This document shows, in pieces, positions 6,309 through 13,230 of a stretch of 13,252 nt of DNA (position 1 is its first letter; each line of letters begins with the position of its first letter). Source of the DNA: Alphaproteobacteria bacterium (GTDB taxonomy: Bacteria; Pseudomonadota; Alphaproteobacteria; Rhizobiales; Rhizobiaceae). The translations under genes were made by a program, and so were the position numbers. The notes beneath the pieces were generated by a model. The model saw only the letters and a program-made list of their open reading frames with translations, had not been told where the DNA came from and did not search any database. The stretch is taken from contig JAFKFE010000247.1 in NCBI GenBank assembly GCA_017308345.1, positions 1 through 13,252 on the forward strand, written 5' to 3'.

Positions 6309-7136
6309 CTAGGCCGGCAGGCCGGGGCGGTCGAGCTTCTTCGGCGAGAGCGTGAATATCTCGCATCCGTTGTCGGTGACGCCGATCGTGTGCTCGTACT
6401 GCGCCGAAAGCGAGCGGTCGCGCGTCACCGCCGTCCAGCCGTCCGACAGCACCTTCACATGCGGGCGGCCGAGATTGATCATCGGCTCGACGGTGAAGAT
6501 CATGCCTGGCCGCATCTCGACGCCTTCATTGACGGTGCCGTAGTGCAGGATGTTCGGCGCGTCGTGGAAAAGCTGGCCGACGCCGTGGCCGCAGAAATCG
6601 CGCACCACCGAGCAGCGCTCGGCCTCGGCATAGGTCTGGATCGCGGCGCCGATGGCGCCGGTGAGAGCGCCGGGCTTGATCGCGGCGATGCCGCGCATCA
6701 GGCACTCATAAGTCACCTCGAGCAGGCGCTCGGCGGCGCGCTTGATGGTGCCCACCGGATACATGCGCGAGGAATCGCCGTGCCAGCCATCAAGGATATA
6801 GGTGACATCGATGTTGACGATGTCGCCGTCCTTGAGCGGCTTGTTGTCGGGGATGCCATGGCAGACCACGTGATTGATCGAGGTGCAGGACGACTTGGTG
6901 TAGCCGCGATAGTTGAGCGTGGCCGGCAGCGCGCCATGGTCCATGCCGAATTCGAAGACGAAGCGGTCGATGGTTTCCGTCGTCACGCCGGGCTTCACCA
7001 TCGGCACCAGTTCGTCGAGGCAGCGCGCGGTGAGGTCGCAGGCCTTGCGCATGCCGGCAAAGCCTTCCTCGCCATAGAGGCGGATCTGGCCGGTATTTCG
7101 AAGGGGGGCCGTGGAGGCGTCGAGATAGGTAACCAT
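6309..7136 (-). CDS. map: Type I methionine aminopeptidase
   Basis: A 275-residue cytosolic metalloenzyme that removes the initiator methionine from new proteins. The five metal ligands are all present: Asp110 (VNIDVTY), Asp121 (HGDSSRM), His184 (CGHGVGQ), Glu217 (TVEPMI) and Glu248 (YEHTIG). The substrate-binding His93 is in CHGIP. The spacing matches the E. coli enzyme apart from a one-residue shorter loop after His93. The frame is open to 7214, but the family begins near ATG 7136, so I use that start; GGA 7-9 nt upstream is a weak ribosome site. The last 18 codons are duplicated in decayed form just before radC (3520-3578). The 2.8 kb between map and radC appears to be foreign or rearranged. 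The gene at 7306 diverges from map across 169 bp. Confidence 0.97.
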   Translation of the reverse strand: MVTYLDASTAPLRNTGQIRLYGEEGFAGMRKACDLTARCLDELVPMVKPGVTTETIDRFVFEFGMDHGALPATLNYRGYTKSSCTSINHVVCHGIPDNKPLKDGDIVNIDVTYILDGWHGDSSRMYPVGTIKRAAERLLEVTYECLMRGIAAIKPGALTGAIGAAIQTYAEAERCSVVRDFCGHGVGQLFHDAPNILHYGTVNEGVEMRPGMIFTVEPMINLGRPHVKVLSDGWTAVTRDRSLSAQYEHTIGVTDNGCEIFTLSPKKLDRPGLPA

Positions 7137-7305
7137 TTTTGTCCGTTTGCCGGCGTTGGCTCCGAAGGGGCCGAACACGAAAATCTGCTCCAGATTTGGC
7201 ACCGGAAGCCGCAAGGTTCAAGGACGAAGTGCGATTGCGGCGTCCATTGCGCCTTTCCTTCGGCCATTCCGTGGGTTAGTCGGGCCCTGCTATCCGGAGA
7301 TTGCC

Positions 7306-7701
7306 TTGACGGCGCCTGAACGCGAAAGATCGATACTGCCGCCGGTCAGGACCGCTTTTGCGGGCCTGATGGCGCTGCTCATGCTCGCGCTGCTGGGCTT
7401 CGCCCAGGCCGAAATCTCCGCGTCGGCCGTTTCGCTCCCGGGCGGCTCCAGCATCAGCGCCGCGCGCCAGGGCGATGCGGTTGCGCTGCTCAGAACCGCC
7501 GGCAAGGCGCAGGCGCTAGAGGTCCGGGCCAGCCGGCCGAACCCGATAAAGCTGGTGAGCGGCAATCCCGGCGCGCTGGCGCCCGCATCCGATTTCCTGA
7601 TCATCGGCCAGGCCTTGCCGGCCGAGATGGGCGTCGCGTCCGTATCGGGAAGTGCTGCAGCTTCGCGCGCCAACCAGCCACGCGCGCCGCCCGCCGCGTA
7701 A
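7306..7701 (+). CDS. Small exported or membrane-anchored protein of unknown function
   Basis: A 131-residue protein I do not recognise. The start is TTG at 7306, chosen because GGAG lies 6 nt upstream and because it gives a proper signal sequence. That sequence has a charged start (TAPERERSILPPVR), then the hydrophobic core TAFAGLMALLMLALLGF with a possible cut after AQA. The rest is low-complexity, rich in Ala, Ser, Gly and Pro, without Cys or recognisable motifs, and ends SRANQPRAPPAA. An ATG at 7369 is in frame but would cut the signal short. It diverges from map and precedes the small membrane-protein gene by 113 bp. The inverted pair GACGGCC/GGCCGTC at 7763-7779, 61 bp after the stop, is a weak terminator candidate. 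Confidence 0.6.
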   Translation: MTAPERERSILPPVRTAFAGLMALLMLALLGFAQAEISASAVSLPGGSSISAARQGDAVALLRTAGKAQALEVRASRPNPIKLVSGNPGALAPASDFLIIGQALPAEMGVASVSGSAAASRANQPRAPPAA

Positions 7702-7762
7702 AGCCCCGGCCGCCAAGCGCGGCATTCAAATCAAAGACATTCCTTCGCGTCGCGATCCGGCG

Positions 7763-7779
7763 ACGGCCGCTGGCCGTCC
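7763..7779 (+). terminator. Weak hairpin between two small genes
   Basis: GACGGCC and GGCCGTC pair perfectly around a GCT loop, 61 bp after the stop at 7701 and 35 bp before the ATG at 7815. No T-run follows, so termination is uncertain. Confidence 0.25.
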
Positions 7780-7814
7780 GCCGGTCGCGTGCGCGTCAGT
7801 TCGGATTTCCATCA

Positions 7815-8051
7815 ATGCAACGCATCAAGACGTTCAAGACACTCACCCGGGCGGCCGCGGCCGCCTCCTTTCTGGCGGTTCAGGCAGTCATCTGCATCGG
7901 CACCGTCTACTGGGCCGTTGCCGCCACGCTGCGGATGGAAGGAACGGCGGCGATCGTGCTCGGCGCCATCTTCGCGCTCCCATCCGCCTATGTGCTGATG
8001 GTGGTCACCCGCATGGCCTACGACGCCGAGACCGACCCGGCCAACCAGTAG
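7815..8051 (+). CDS. Small inner-membrane protein with two predicted helices
   Basis: A 78-residue protein of unknown function. After the basic start MQRIKTFKTLTRA come two hydrophobic segments: about residues 14-37 (AAAASFLAVQAVICIGTVYWAVA) and about 43-66 (GTAAIVLGAIFALPSAYVLMVV). A short acidic tail, DAETDPANQ, follows. The pattern suggests a hairpin in the membrane with both ends in the cytoplasm. A GGA about 10 nt before the ATG is a weak ribosome site. A strong inverted repeat follows the stop codon, which supports a real transcription unit ending here. The gene is co-oriented with the ABC transporter genes, but that repeat separates it from them. Confidence 0.7.
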   Translation: MQRIKTFKTLTRAAAAASFLAVQAVICIGTVYWAVAATLRMEGTAAIVLGAIFALPSAYVLMVVTRMAYDAETDPANQ

Positions 8052-8079
8052 CGCCGATGATACGGAACAGGACAGGGGG

Positions 8080-8106
8080 CAGGGCGACGCGGGTTGCGTC
8101 GCCCTG
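8080..8106 (+). terminator. Strong terminator-like hairpin
   Basis: CAGGGCGACGC (8080-8090) and GCGTCGCCCTG (8096-8106) form a perfect 11-bp stem with a GGGTT loop, 28 bp after the stop at 8051. The bases that follow (TCACACAATGG) are not T-rich, so it may be a terminator of the GC-rich alphaproteobacterial kind or an RNA-stabilising stem. Confidence 0.6.
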
Positions 8107-8197
8107 TCACACAATGGTTATCCTGCGGCCTTACTCAGGTTTTCCAGCCCCGGCGCTTGCCGGACTTTCTTCAGCTCGATCAAGAACAGGTACTTCC

Positions 8198-9172
8198 ATG
8201 CGCCAGATCGTTCTCGCCGCCCTATTGCTGGCATCCACCGTGGCGGGCGCCGCCGCCGCTGACGGCACGCTGGTGCTCTACACCAGCCAGCCCAACACCG
8301 ACGCCCAGCAGACGGTCGACGCCTTCATGGCGAAGAATCCAGGCATCAAGGTCGACTGGGTGCGCGACGGCACGCCGAAGATCCTGGCCAAGCTCCATGC
8401 CGAGATCGAGGCCGGCCAGCCGCAGGCCGACGTGCTTCTGATCGCCGATGTCGTGACCATGGAGGGCCTCAAGAAGGAAGGCCGGCTGCTCGCCTATCCG
8501 GAGGCCAAGGTCGATGGTCTCGACGCGGCGCTTTACGACAAGGACAAGACCTATTTCTCGACCAAGCTGATCACCACCGGCATCGTCTACAACACCAAGG
8601 CGCCTTTCGTACCGACGAGCTGGGAAGACCTGAAGAAGCCGGAAGCCAAGGGCCTTATTGCGATGCCCAGCCCGCTGACCTCGGGCGCGGCGATGATCCA
8701 TACGGTGACGCTGACGGGCAGCCTGCCGGAGGGCTGGGACTATTACGGCGCGCTGGCCAAGAACGGCGCGCAGGCCAGCGGCGGCAATGGCGACGTGCTC
8801 AAGGCCGTCAGCGGCGGCGACAAGCTGTTCGGCATGATCGTCGACTACATGCCGATCCGCGAGAAGGCCAAGGGCGCGCCGGTCGACTTCGTCTTCCCGA
8901 AGGAAGGCGTGTCCGCCGTCACCGAGCCGGTCGCGATCCTCTCGACCGCCAAGAACCAGGAGGCCGCCAAGGCGTTTGTCGACTTCCTCCTGTCGAAGGA
9001 CGGGCAGGAAGTGGCGGCCAAGATGGGCTACATCCCGGCGCGCGCCGACGTCGCGCTGCCGGCCGGCTATCCGGACCGCGCCTCGATCAAGGTGCTCGGT
9101 TATGATGCGGCGGCCGCGCTCGCCAACGATGCGCAGAACAAGGAAAAGTTCAGCGCGGTGATGAGCCAGTAG
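8198..9172 (+). CDS. ABC transporter periplasmic substrate-binding protein (ferric/2-AEP/sugar-phosphate superfamily)
   Basis: A 324-residue binding protein. The signal peptide is MRQIVLAALLLASTVAGAAAA with the mature end at DGTLVLYTSQPN. The mature protein follows the FbpA/AfuA/PhnS pattern: YTSQPNTDAQQTVDAFMAKNP, then IKVDWVRDGTPKIL, QADVLLIADV, and the C-terminal EPVAILSTAKNQEAAKAFVDFLLS. The double Tyr that grips iron in true ferric-binding proteins is not evident; the corresponding segment reads IVDYMPIREKAKG. A ligand other than Fe(III) is therefore likely, for example 2-aminoethylphosphonate or a sugar phosphate. The ATG at 8198 has AGG 7 nt upstream; the longer open frame back to 7652 is an artefact. 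The permease gene begins 17 bp after the stop, so the two are co-transcribed. The ATPase gene lies opposite, beyond the permease. Confidence 0.88.
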   Translation: MRQIVLAALLLASTVAGAAAADGTLVLYTSQPNTDAQQTVDAFMAKNPGIKVDWVRDGTPKILAKLHAEIEAGQPQADVLLIADVVTMEGLKKEGRLLAYPEAKVDGLDAALYDKDKTYFSTKLITTGIVYNTKAPFVPTSWEDLKKPEAKGLIAMPSPLTSGAAMIHTVTLTGSLPEGWDYYGALAKNGAQASGGNGDVLKAVSGGDKLFGMIVDYMPIREKAKGAPVDFVFPKEGVSAVTEPVAILSTAKNQEAAKAFVDFLLSKDGQEVAAKMGYIPARADVALPAGYPDRASIKVLGYDAAAALANDAQNKEKFSAVMSQ

Positions 9173-9189
9173 CGGCCCGGAAGGGAGCT

Positions 9190-10935
9190 TTGGCCATCGC
9201 GGAACATCGCGTCGCCGGGTCGGACCCGGCATTGCCGCAGGCGGGCGGTTTCGCGCCGTCGGGGCTGATATCCGGCCAGCGTCTGTCGGCGCTGGCCGTT
9301 TTGCTCATCATCGCCGTGCTCAGCCTGTTGCCGATGGCGCGTCTCGTGCTTGCGGCGATCGCGCCAGGCGGCGAGGCCGATTTCACCGCCTTCGCCGGGC
9401 GGCTTGCCAGCCCCGCCGCGCTCAAGGCGATGTGGCACACGCTGGACACGGCCTTCTTCGGCGCGCTGCTGGCGCTTTGTCTCGGCATTCCGTTCGCCAT
9501 CGCGGTGACGATGACCGATCTGCCGGGACGGAAAGTCCTGGGGTTTCTGCTGCTGTTGCCGCTGATGATCGCGCCGCAGGTCACGGCGCTCGCCTGGCTG
9601 CATCTCTTCGGCCCGTCGAGCACGCTACTCGGCATGCTTGGCCTAGCGCCTCCGCCCGGCAGCGGCAATCCGATGCTTGGCCGTGGCGGCATCATCCTTC
9701 TTTATGGCGTCCAGCACGCGCCGATCGTCTTCATCACCATGCGGGCAGGGCTGTCGCGCGTGCCACGCGACCTGATGGAGGCGGCGCGGTCCTGCGGCGC
9801 GCGGCCGCTCGGCGTGCTGCGGACCATCGTGCTGCCTGTCGTGCGGCCCTATGTGGTGGCCGCCGCGGCACTTGCCTTCGTCTCCGGCGTCGGCAATTTC
9901 GGCATTCCGGCGCTGCTCGGCATGCCCGTCAATTACCTGACGCTGCCGACCTTGATCTATCAGGATCTGTCGAGCTTCGGTCCGAGCGTGCTGCCACAGA
10001 TCGCGGCGCTCTCGGTGCTGGTCGGCGCCCTGGCGCTGACCGGCATGGTGTTCCAGTCGCTGGCGTTGCGCGGCGCCGGACATCGCATCGTTGCCGGCAT
10101 GCCGGCGAAATTCGAGCTCGGACGTTCCCGCATGCCGCTCGCCTGCGTCGGCTGGCTGGTCATCGGCCTGATCCTCATCCTGCCGGCCTGCGCGCTGCTG
10201 GCGACGTCGCTGGTGCCGTCCTTCGGCGTGCCCCTCGGCCTGCGGACGGCAACGATCGCCAACTATACGGAAGTGCTTGTCCGGCAGGCATCCACGGTGC
10301 GCGCCTTCCGCAATTCGCTGCTTTTTGCCGGCGGCGCGGCGCTGATCCTCGCGCTCGGCGTCATTCCGATGGCGGCGCGGCTCGAGCGTTTCGACAGGCG
10401 CTGGCGGCGCGTGCTCGGCGGCATTGTCGACCTGCCTTACACGATCCCCGGCGTGGTGCTGGCGATCGCCTGCATCCTTCTGTTCCTGCGGCCGCTGCCG
10501 CTGATCGGCAGCCTCTACGCGACCGCGTCGATCATCCTGGTCGCTTACGCGATGCGCTTTCTGACACTGGCGATGAAACCGGTGACGACGGCCGTCGGGC
10601 AGATTCCGCGCGATCTCGAAGAGGCGGCGGCGGTGTCCGGCGCCGGGCCGTTCCGGCGGCTGTGGACAATCACCGCGCCGCTCGCGGCGCCCGCGGCCGT
10701 GGCGGGCGGGCTGCTGGTGTTCATGAGCGCTTTCAACGAATTGACGGTCTCGGCGCTGTTGTGGTCCAGCGGCAAGGAAACGCTCGGCGTTGTGCTGTAC
10801 AGCCTCGAAGAGGCAGGGCTTGGCACGCAGGCGGCGGCAATCGCGGTATCCACGATCGTCGTCGTGATCGCGCTGCTTCTGGCGCTCGACCGGTTCGGGC
10901 GACGCTTGCCAGCAGGGGTGTTGCCCTGGCGCTGA
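9190..10935 (+). CDS. ABC transporter permease, two fused membrane domains (FbpB/PhnU2-like)
   Basis: A 581-residue inner-membrane permease made of two fused BPD_transp_1 units, about 12 helices in all, as in ferric and 2-aminoethylphosphonate importers. Each half carries the cytoplasmic EAA loop that docks on the ATPase: MEAARSCGARPLGVLRTIVLP from about residue 196, and LEEAAAVSGAGPFRRLWTITA from about residue 476. The start is TTG at 9190; GGAAGG at 9179-9184 is 5 nt upstream, and no ATG precedes the first helix. It lies 17 bp after the binding-protein gene, so translation may be coupled. Its stop (10933-10935) is 2 bp from the stop of the ATPase gene on the opposite strand. An antisense frame of over 400 codons here is only a shadow of GC-rich coding. 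Confidence 0.92.
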   Translation: MAIAEHRVAGSDPALPQAGGFAPSGLISGQRLSALAVLLIIAVLSLLPMARLVLAAIAPGGEADFTAFAGRLASPAALKAMWHTLDTAFFGALLALCLGIPFAIAVTMTDLPGRKVLGFLLLLPLMIAPQVTALAWLHLFGPSSTLLGMLGLAPPPGSGNPMLGRGGIILLYGVQHAPIVFITMRAGLSRVPRDLMEAARSCGARPLGVLRTIVLPVVRPYVVAAAALAFVSGVGNFGIPALLGMPVNYLTLPTLIYQDLSSFGPSVLPQIAALSVLVGALALTGMVFQSLALRGAGHRIVAGMPAKFELGRSRMPLACVGWLVIGLILILPACALLATSLVPSFGVPLGLRTATIANYTEVLVRQASTVRAFRNSLLFAGGAALILALGVIPMAARLERFDRRWRRVLGGIVDLPYTIPGVVLAIACILLFLRPLPLIGSLYATASIILVAYAMRFLTLAMKPVTTAVGQIPRDLEEAAAVSGAGPFRRLWTITAPLAAPAAVAGGLLVFMSAFNELTVSALLWSSGKETLGVVLYSLEEAGLGTQAAAIAVSTIVVVIALLLALDRFGRRLPAGVLPWR

Positions 10936-10937
10936 TG

Positions 10938-11981
10938 TCAGGCGCTCGGCACCACCCAAGCGTCGGACACGGCGACATGCACGCGCTGCCCCGCCGCCAG
11001 CGCTTCGGCGCTGTCGACCAGCAGATGCTGTCCAGCTTCGCCGAGCGCCAGCCGCAGCTCATGCACCGGCCCACGGTAGACGCTGTCCAGCACTGTCGCC
11101 GGCAGGCCCTCGTCCGCGATGCGCAAGGCTTCCGGCCGCAGCAGGACCTTGACCGGGCCGGCCGGCTTGTCGTGACTGCGCGCCGTGAGCCGGTGACCCG
11201 CGACATCGATGATGGAGGCCCGGTCCGAATGGCCGACGCTGTTGCCTGAGACGAGGCTGCCGCGACCGACGAAACCGGCAACCGCGGCGTCGGTGGGAGA
11301 GCGATAGATCTCCTGCGGCGCCGCCGCCTGCAGCAGCCGGCCCTTGCTCATCACGGCGACGCGGTCGGCAAGCGCCAGGGCCTCGGCCTGGTCATGCGTG
11401 ACATAGACGATGGTCGCGCCGGTGCGGCGATGGATATCGCGGAAGGCATCCACCATGGCCGCGCGCAGATGCATGTCGAGATTGGCGAGCGGCTCGTCGA
11501 ACAGGATTATGCCGGACTCGGCGACCAGGCAGCGGGCGAGCGCCACGCGCTGCCTCTGGCCGCCCGACAGCTCGTCGATGCGGCGTTTCCCGAAGCCGCC
11601 CAACCCGACGATATCGAGCACCGCCGCGACGCGGGCAGGGATGCCGGCGGAGGCTGCATGCCTGGCCTTCAGCGGATAGGCGACATTTTCGGCGACATCC
11701 ATGTGCGGCCACAGCGCATAGGATTGGAAGACGACGCCGACATTGCGCGCCTCCGGCGGCAACTGCCGCTTCGGGTCGGCGACAAGCGCGTCGCCAAGGA
11801 ACACGCGGCCTTCGCTTGGCGCCTCGAAGCCGGCGATAAGCCGCAGCATCGTCGTCTTGCCGCACCCCGAGGGACCGAGCAGCGCCGTGAAAGAGCCTTC
11901 CGGAAAGTCCAGCGAAACGCCGTCCAGCGCTGTCGTGCCGCCGTAGCGCTTGATGAGGGATTCGACCCGGATTTCGCTCAT
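10938..11981 (-). CDS. ABC transporter ATP-binding protein with TOBE-like tail
   Basis: A 347-residue ATPase that should power the transporter encoded opposite it. It has Walker A GPSGCGKTT (36-44), Q-loop Gln86 in VVFQSYALWPHM, signature LSGGQ (138-142), Walker B IILFDEP (158-164) and His196 of the H-loop (THDQAEA). After about residue 240 follows a C-terminal regulatory domain of the TOBE kind (LLRPEALRIADEGLPA, GPVHELRLALGE). I set the start at ATG 11981, since a normal N terminus MSEIRVESLIKRYGG begins there, with GGCGGA just upstream; the frame open to 12128 has no family resemblance. The gene converges on the permease with only TG between the stops, so it must have its own promoter. ATPases of this class are interchangeable enough that it may serve another importer too, but the neighbourhood argues for this one. 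Confidence 0.93.
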   Translation of the reverse strand: MSEIRVESLIKRYGGTTALDGVSLDFPEGSFTALLGPSGCGKTTMLRLIAGFEAPSEGRVFLGDALVADPKRQLPPEARNVGVVFQSYALWPHMDVAENVAYPLKARHAASAGIPARVAAVLDIVGLGGFGKRRIDELSGGQRQRVALARCLVAESGIILFDEPLANLDMHLRAAMVDAFRDIHRRTGATIVYVTHDQAEALALADRVAVMSKGRLLQAAAPQEIYRSPTDAAVAGFVGRGSLVSGNSVGHSDRASIIDVAGHRLTARSHDKPAGPVKVLLRPEALRIADEGLPATVLDSVYRGPVHELRLALGEAGQHLLVDSAEALAAGQRVHVAVSDAWVVPSA

Positions 11982-12010
11982 GTTCCGCCCATGACAGCTG
12001 CGCCGGCCCG

Positions 12011-12039
12011 GCAATACGTTGGAAATCTGCCATTGGCAA
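12011..12039 (-). promoter_or_regulatory. Promoter candidate for the ATPase gene, with overlapping palindrome
   Basis: On the minus strand TTGCCA (12034-12039) and TATTGC (12011-12016) are 17 bp apart, giving a leader of about 25 nt before the ATG at 11981. The 11-bp palindrome TGCCATTGGCA (12028-12038) overlaps the -35 and could be an operator. This gene needs its own promoter because of its orientation. Confidence 0.35.
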
Positions 12040-12172
12040 TGCACGTGGGGAGATACGCCAGTGAACCGATTGTTGACCGCACTGAGGTCACATTCCTGAG
12101 TCAGAAGGCCGCCAAAGCAACTTTTCACATCGAGCGGCGTTGCCGGGACTGCGCCAGTTCGGGAGACAGGGA

Positions 12173-12478
12173 ATGGACAGACTGCAATTCGAGGTGCCGG
12201 TGCGCATCATGCCCGCGCCCGGCCTGCCGGTCGAGGAGATCTACAGCGTCGAGCAGGCGCTCGATTTCCTCCAGGGCTGGCCGAAGCGCCGGCAGGGCAA
12301 GGTCTACGAGGCCGCGTTCAATGCCTGCTTCGGGGCGACGGTCGACGTGGCCAGCGCCGAGGAAGCCTGCCGGGCGTTCGCGGCGTTCTGCCGCGTCAGC
12401 GGATTGCTGGCGAGGGACGCCATGTTTCCTGGCAAGCGCCGCAACGGGGCAGGGACGCATCGAGAGGCGCGTGCTTGA
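12173..12478 (+). CDS. DUF982 family protein
   Basis: A 101-residue protein of the small DUF982 family, found in many paralogous copies in rhizobia and of unknown function. The family pattern is visible: FEVPVRI at the start, EEIYSVEQALDFLQGWP at about 22-38, then YEAAFNACFGATVDVASAEEACRAFAAFCRVSGLL at about 46-80. I start at ATG 12173 because GGGAG lies 7 nt upstream; the frame is open from 12140. No signal peptide or membrane segment is seen, so it should be cytoplasmic. It diverges from the ATPase gene, with 191 bp between their starts, and converges with the beta-hydroxylase remnant 93 bp downstream. Confidence 0.85.
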   Translation: MDRLQFEVPVRIMPAPGLPVEEIYSVEQALDFLQGWPKRRQGKVYEAAFNACFGATVDVASAEEACRAFAAFCRVSGLLARDAMFPGKRRNGAGTHREARA

Positions 12479-12571
12479 GGCACGACGCGCTTTAACCTCC
12501 GTCTTCATGCGAGTCGTTCATCCGAAACGGCCGCGCGCTTTCGGGCGACATGGATCGGGGGGACGACCGGC

Positions 12572-12895
12572 TCAGCCGCCGAACGACACGCCCCGATAGC
12601 GCATGCCGACCTGCACGCCGCGCACGATCACGCGCGACAGGATCTCCATATCCAGCGGCATTTGCGGACGCCACACGTCGAGGAGGAGGGCGACCCGAGG
12701 CTGATCCGAGTTGTTCATGACCTCGTGCTCGAACGTGTCGTCCCACAGCATGCACTCGCCGTCGGCGATGCGCCTTTCCTCGTGGTTGATCATCATGATC
12801 GTTGCCGGGCGGCCGTCCGGCTGTCTGGGGATGACGAGGCCGAGGTGAAACCGCATGATGCCGCGAAACGGTCCGCGGTGCGGCGGGAAATCCCC
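12572..12895 (-). pseudogene. 5'-truncated aspartyl/asparaginyl beta-hydroxylase
   Basis: The C-terminal part of an AspH-type 2-oxoglutarate/Fe(II) dioxygenase. Reading upstream from the stop at 12572-12574, the frame carries PPHRGPFRGIMRFHLGLVIP with the first iron-ligand His (HRG). Then come ATIMMINHEERRIADGECMLWDDTF, the second His in EHEVMNNS, and the Arg of PRVALLLDVWRP that normally binds 2-oxoglutarate. The catalytic core is present, but the N-terminal part that should precede HRG is missing. Upstream of about 12895 the frame stays open yet shows nothing of the family. The same bases in another frame encode a helix-turn-helix fragment, so a deletion or recombination joined two genes here. 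The in-frame ATG at 12856 would give 94 residues without the first His ligand. I take it as a pseudogene. Confidence 0.75.
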
Positions 12896-12972
12896 AACGA
12901 CGCCGCGATGGCGCGGTGTGTGAGGCGCGGACGCATGAGCAACAAACGGATGAGGTCGGGCAACTTGTTCAT
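12793..12972 (-). pseudogene. Helix-turn-helix fragment (HTH_13/DUF1612-like), joined to the hydroxylase remnant
   Basis: A 59-codon frame from ATG 12972 begins MNKLPDLIRLLLMRPRLTHR and continues AIAASLGISRRTADRFAASCGF, a good helix-turn-helix. The KLPxLIxLLLxRPxLT lead-in recalls the C-terminal DNA-binding domain of rhizobial DUF1612 proteins, where LGLRExTGRGRYRAWG usually follows. Here the sequence instead runs out of frame into the beta-hydroxylase gene and ends as Ser/Arg-rich nonsense (SASSSPDSRTAARQRS). A GAGAG lies a few bases before the ATG, so a short product could be made. Family assignment is from memory and moderate; the out-of-frame fusion is visible directly. Confidence 0.45.
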
Positions 12973-13208
12973 TAGACGTTTTCTCTCGAATGAGCCCAGG
13001 GGTATGCCCCTGGGCGGGGGAGGAAAACGGCGGGCCGCACGAATCCGTCTGCCCGGTGCGGGCAGCTTGACTCGGCTTTGAAAGGAAGTAATGTGCGGGG
13101 CACAGCAGACGGGTCTCACCTCTGCCAGACGCCCCGGCGACCTGCGAAGTCGTTTCGGGGCGTTGTCCTTTCTGGCCGCCGTAAAAACAGCGAAACCAGT
13201 TGTCGGGG
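12973..13208. ncRNA. Non-coding region with four hairpins, possible structured RNA or leader
   Basis: No convincing gene. Four perfect stems lie in 170 bp: GCCCAGGGG/CCCCTGGGC with a TATG loop (12994-13015); CTGCCCG/CGGGCAG with a GTG loop (13049-13065); TGTGC/GCACA with a GGG loop (13092-13104); and ACGCCCCG/CGGGGCGT (13129-13163), which encloses a further CGAC/GTCG stem. In addition CCGTCTGC (13045-13052) is exactly complementary to GCAGACGG (13105-13112), and this pairing would compete with the second stem. On the minus strand the region is the leader of the helix-turn-helix fragment. Strand and function are not established. Confidence 0.4.
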
Positions 13209-13230
13209 CTAAGTCATGGGTGGTCCTCCT
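13209..13230 (-). other. Strong Shine-Dalgarno with ATG-ACT-TAG, minigene or end of an upstream gene
   Basis: On the minus strand AGGAGG (13225-13230) lies 7 nt before ATG ACT TAG (13209-13217). It could be a two-codon leader. Equally, the same frame is open to the right edge and reads REGAGGPPMT before the stop, which would be the C terminus of a gene outside the window. Confidence 0.35.

Noticed and set aside
7137..7214. N-terminal extension of map
   Set aside because: Not part of the family; ATG 7136 gives the normal length.
6195..7319. 374-codon plus-strand frame opposite map
   Set aside because: The minus strand carries all map active-site residues; this frame is antisense and lacks motifs.
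9432..11249. 605-codon plus-strand frame crossing the permease and ATPase genes
   Set aside because: It crosses the 3' ends of two clearly recognised genes in another frame and is Arg/Ala-rich shadow sequence.
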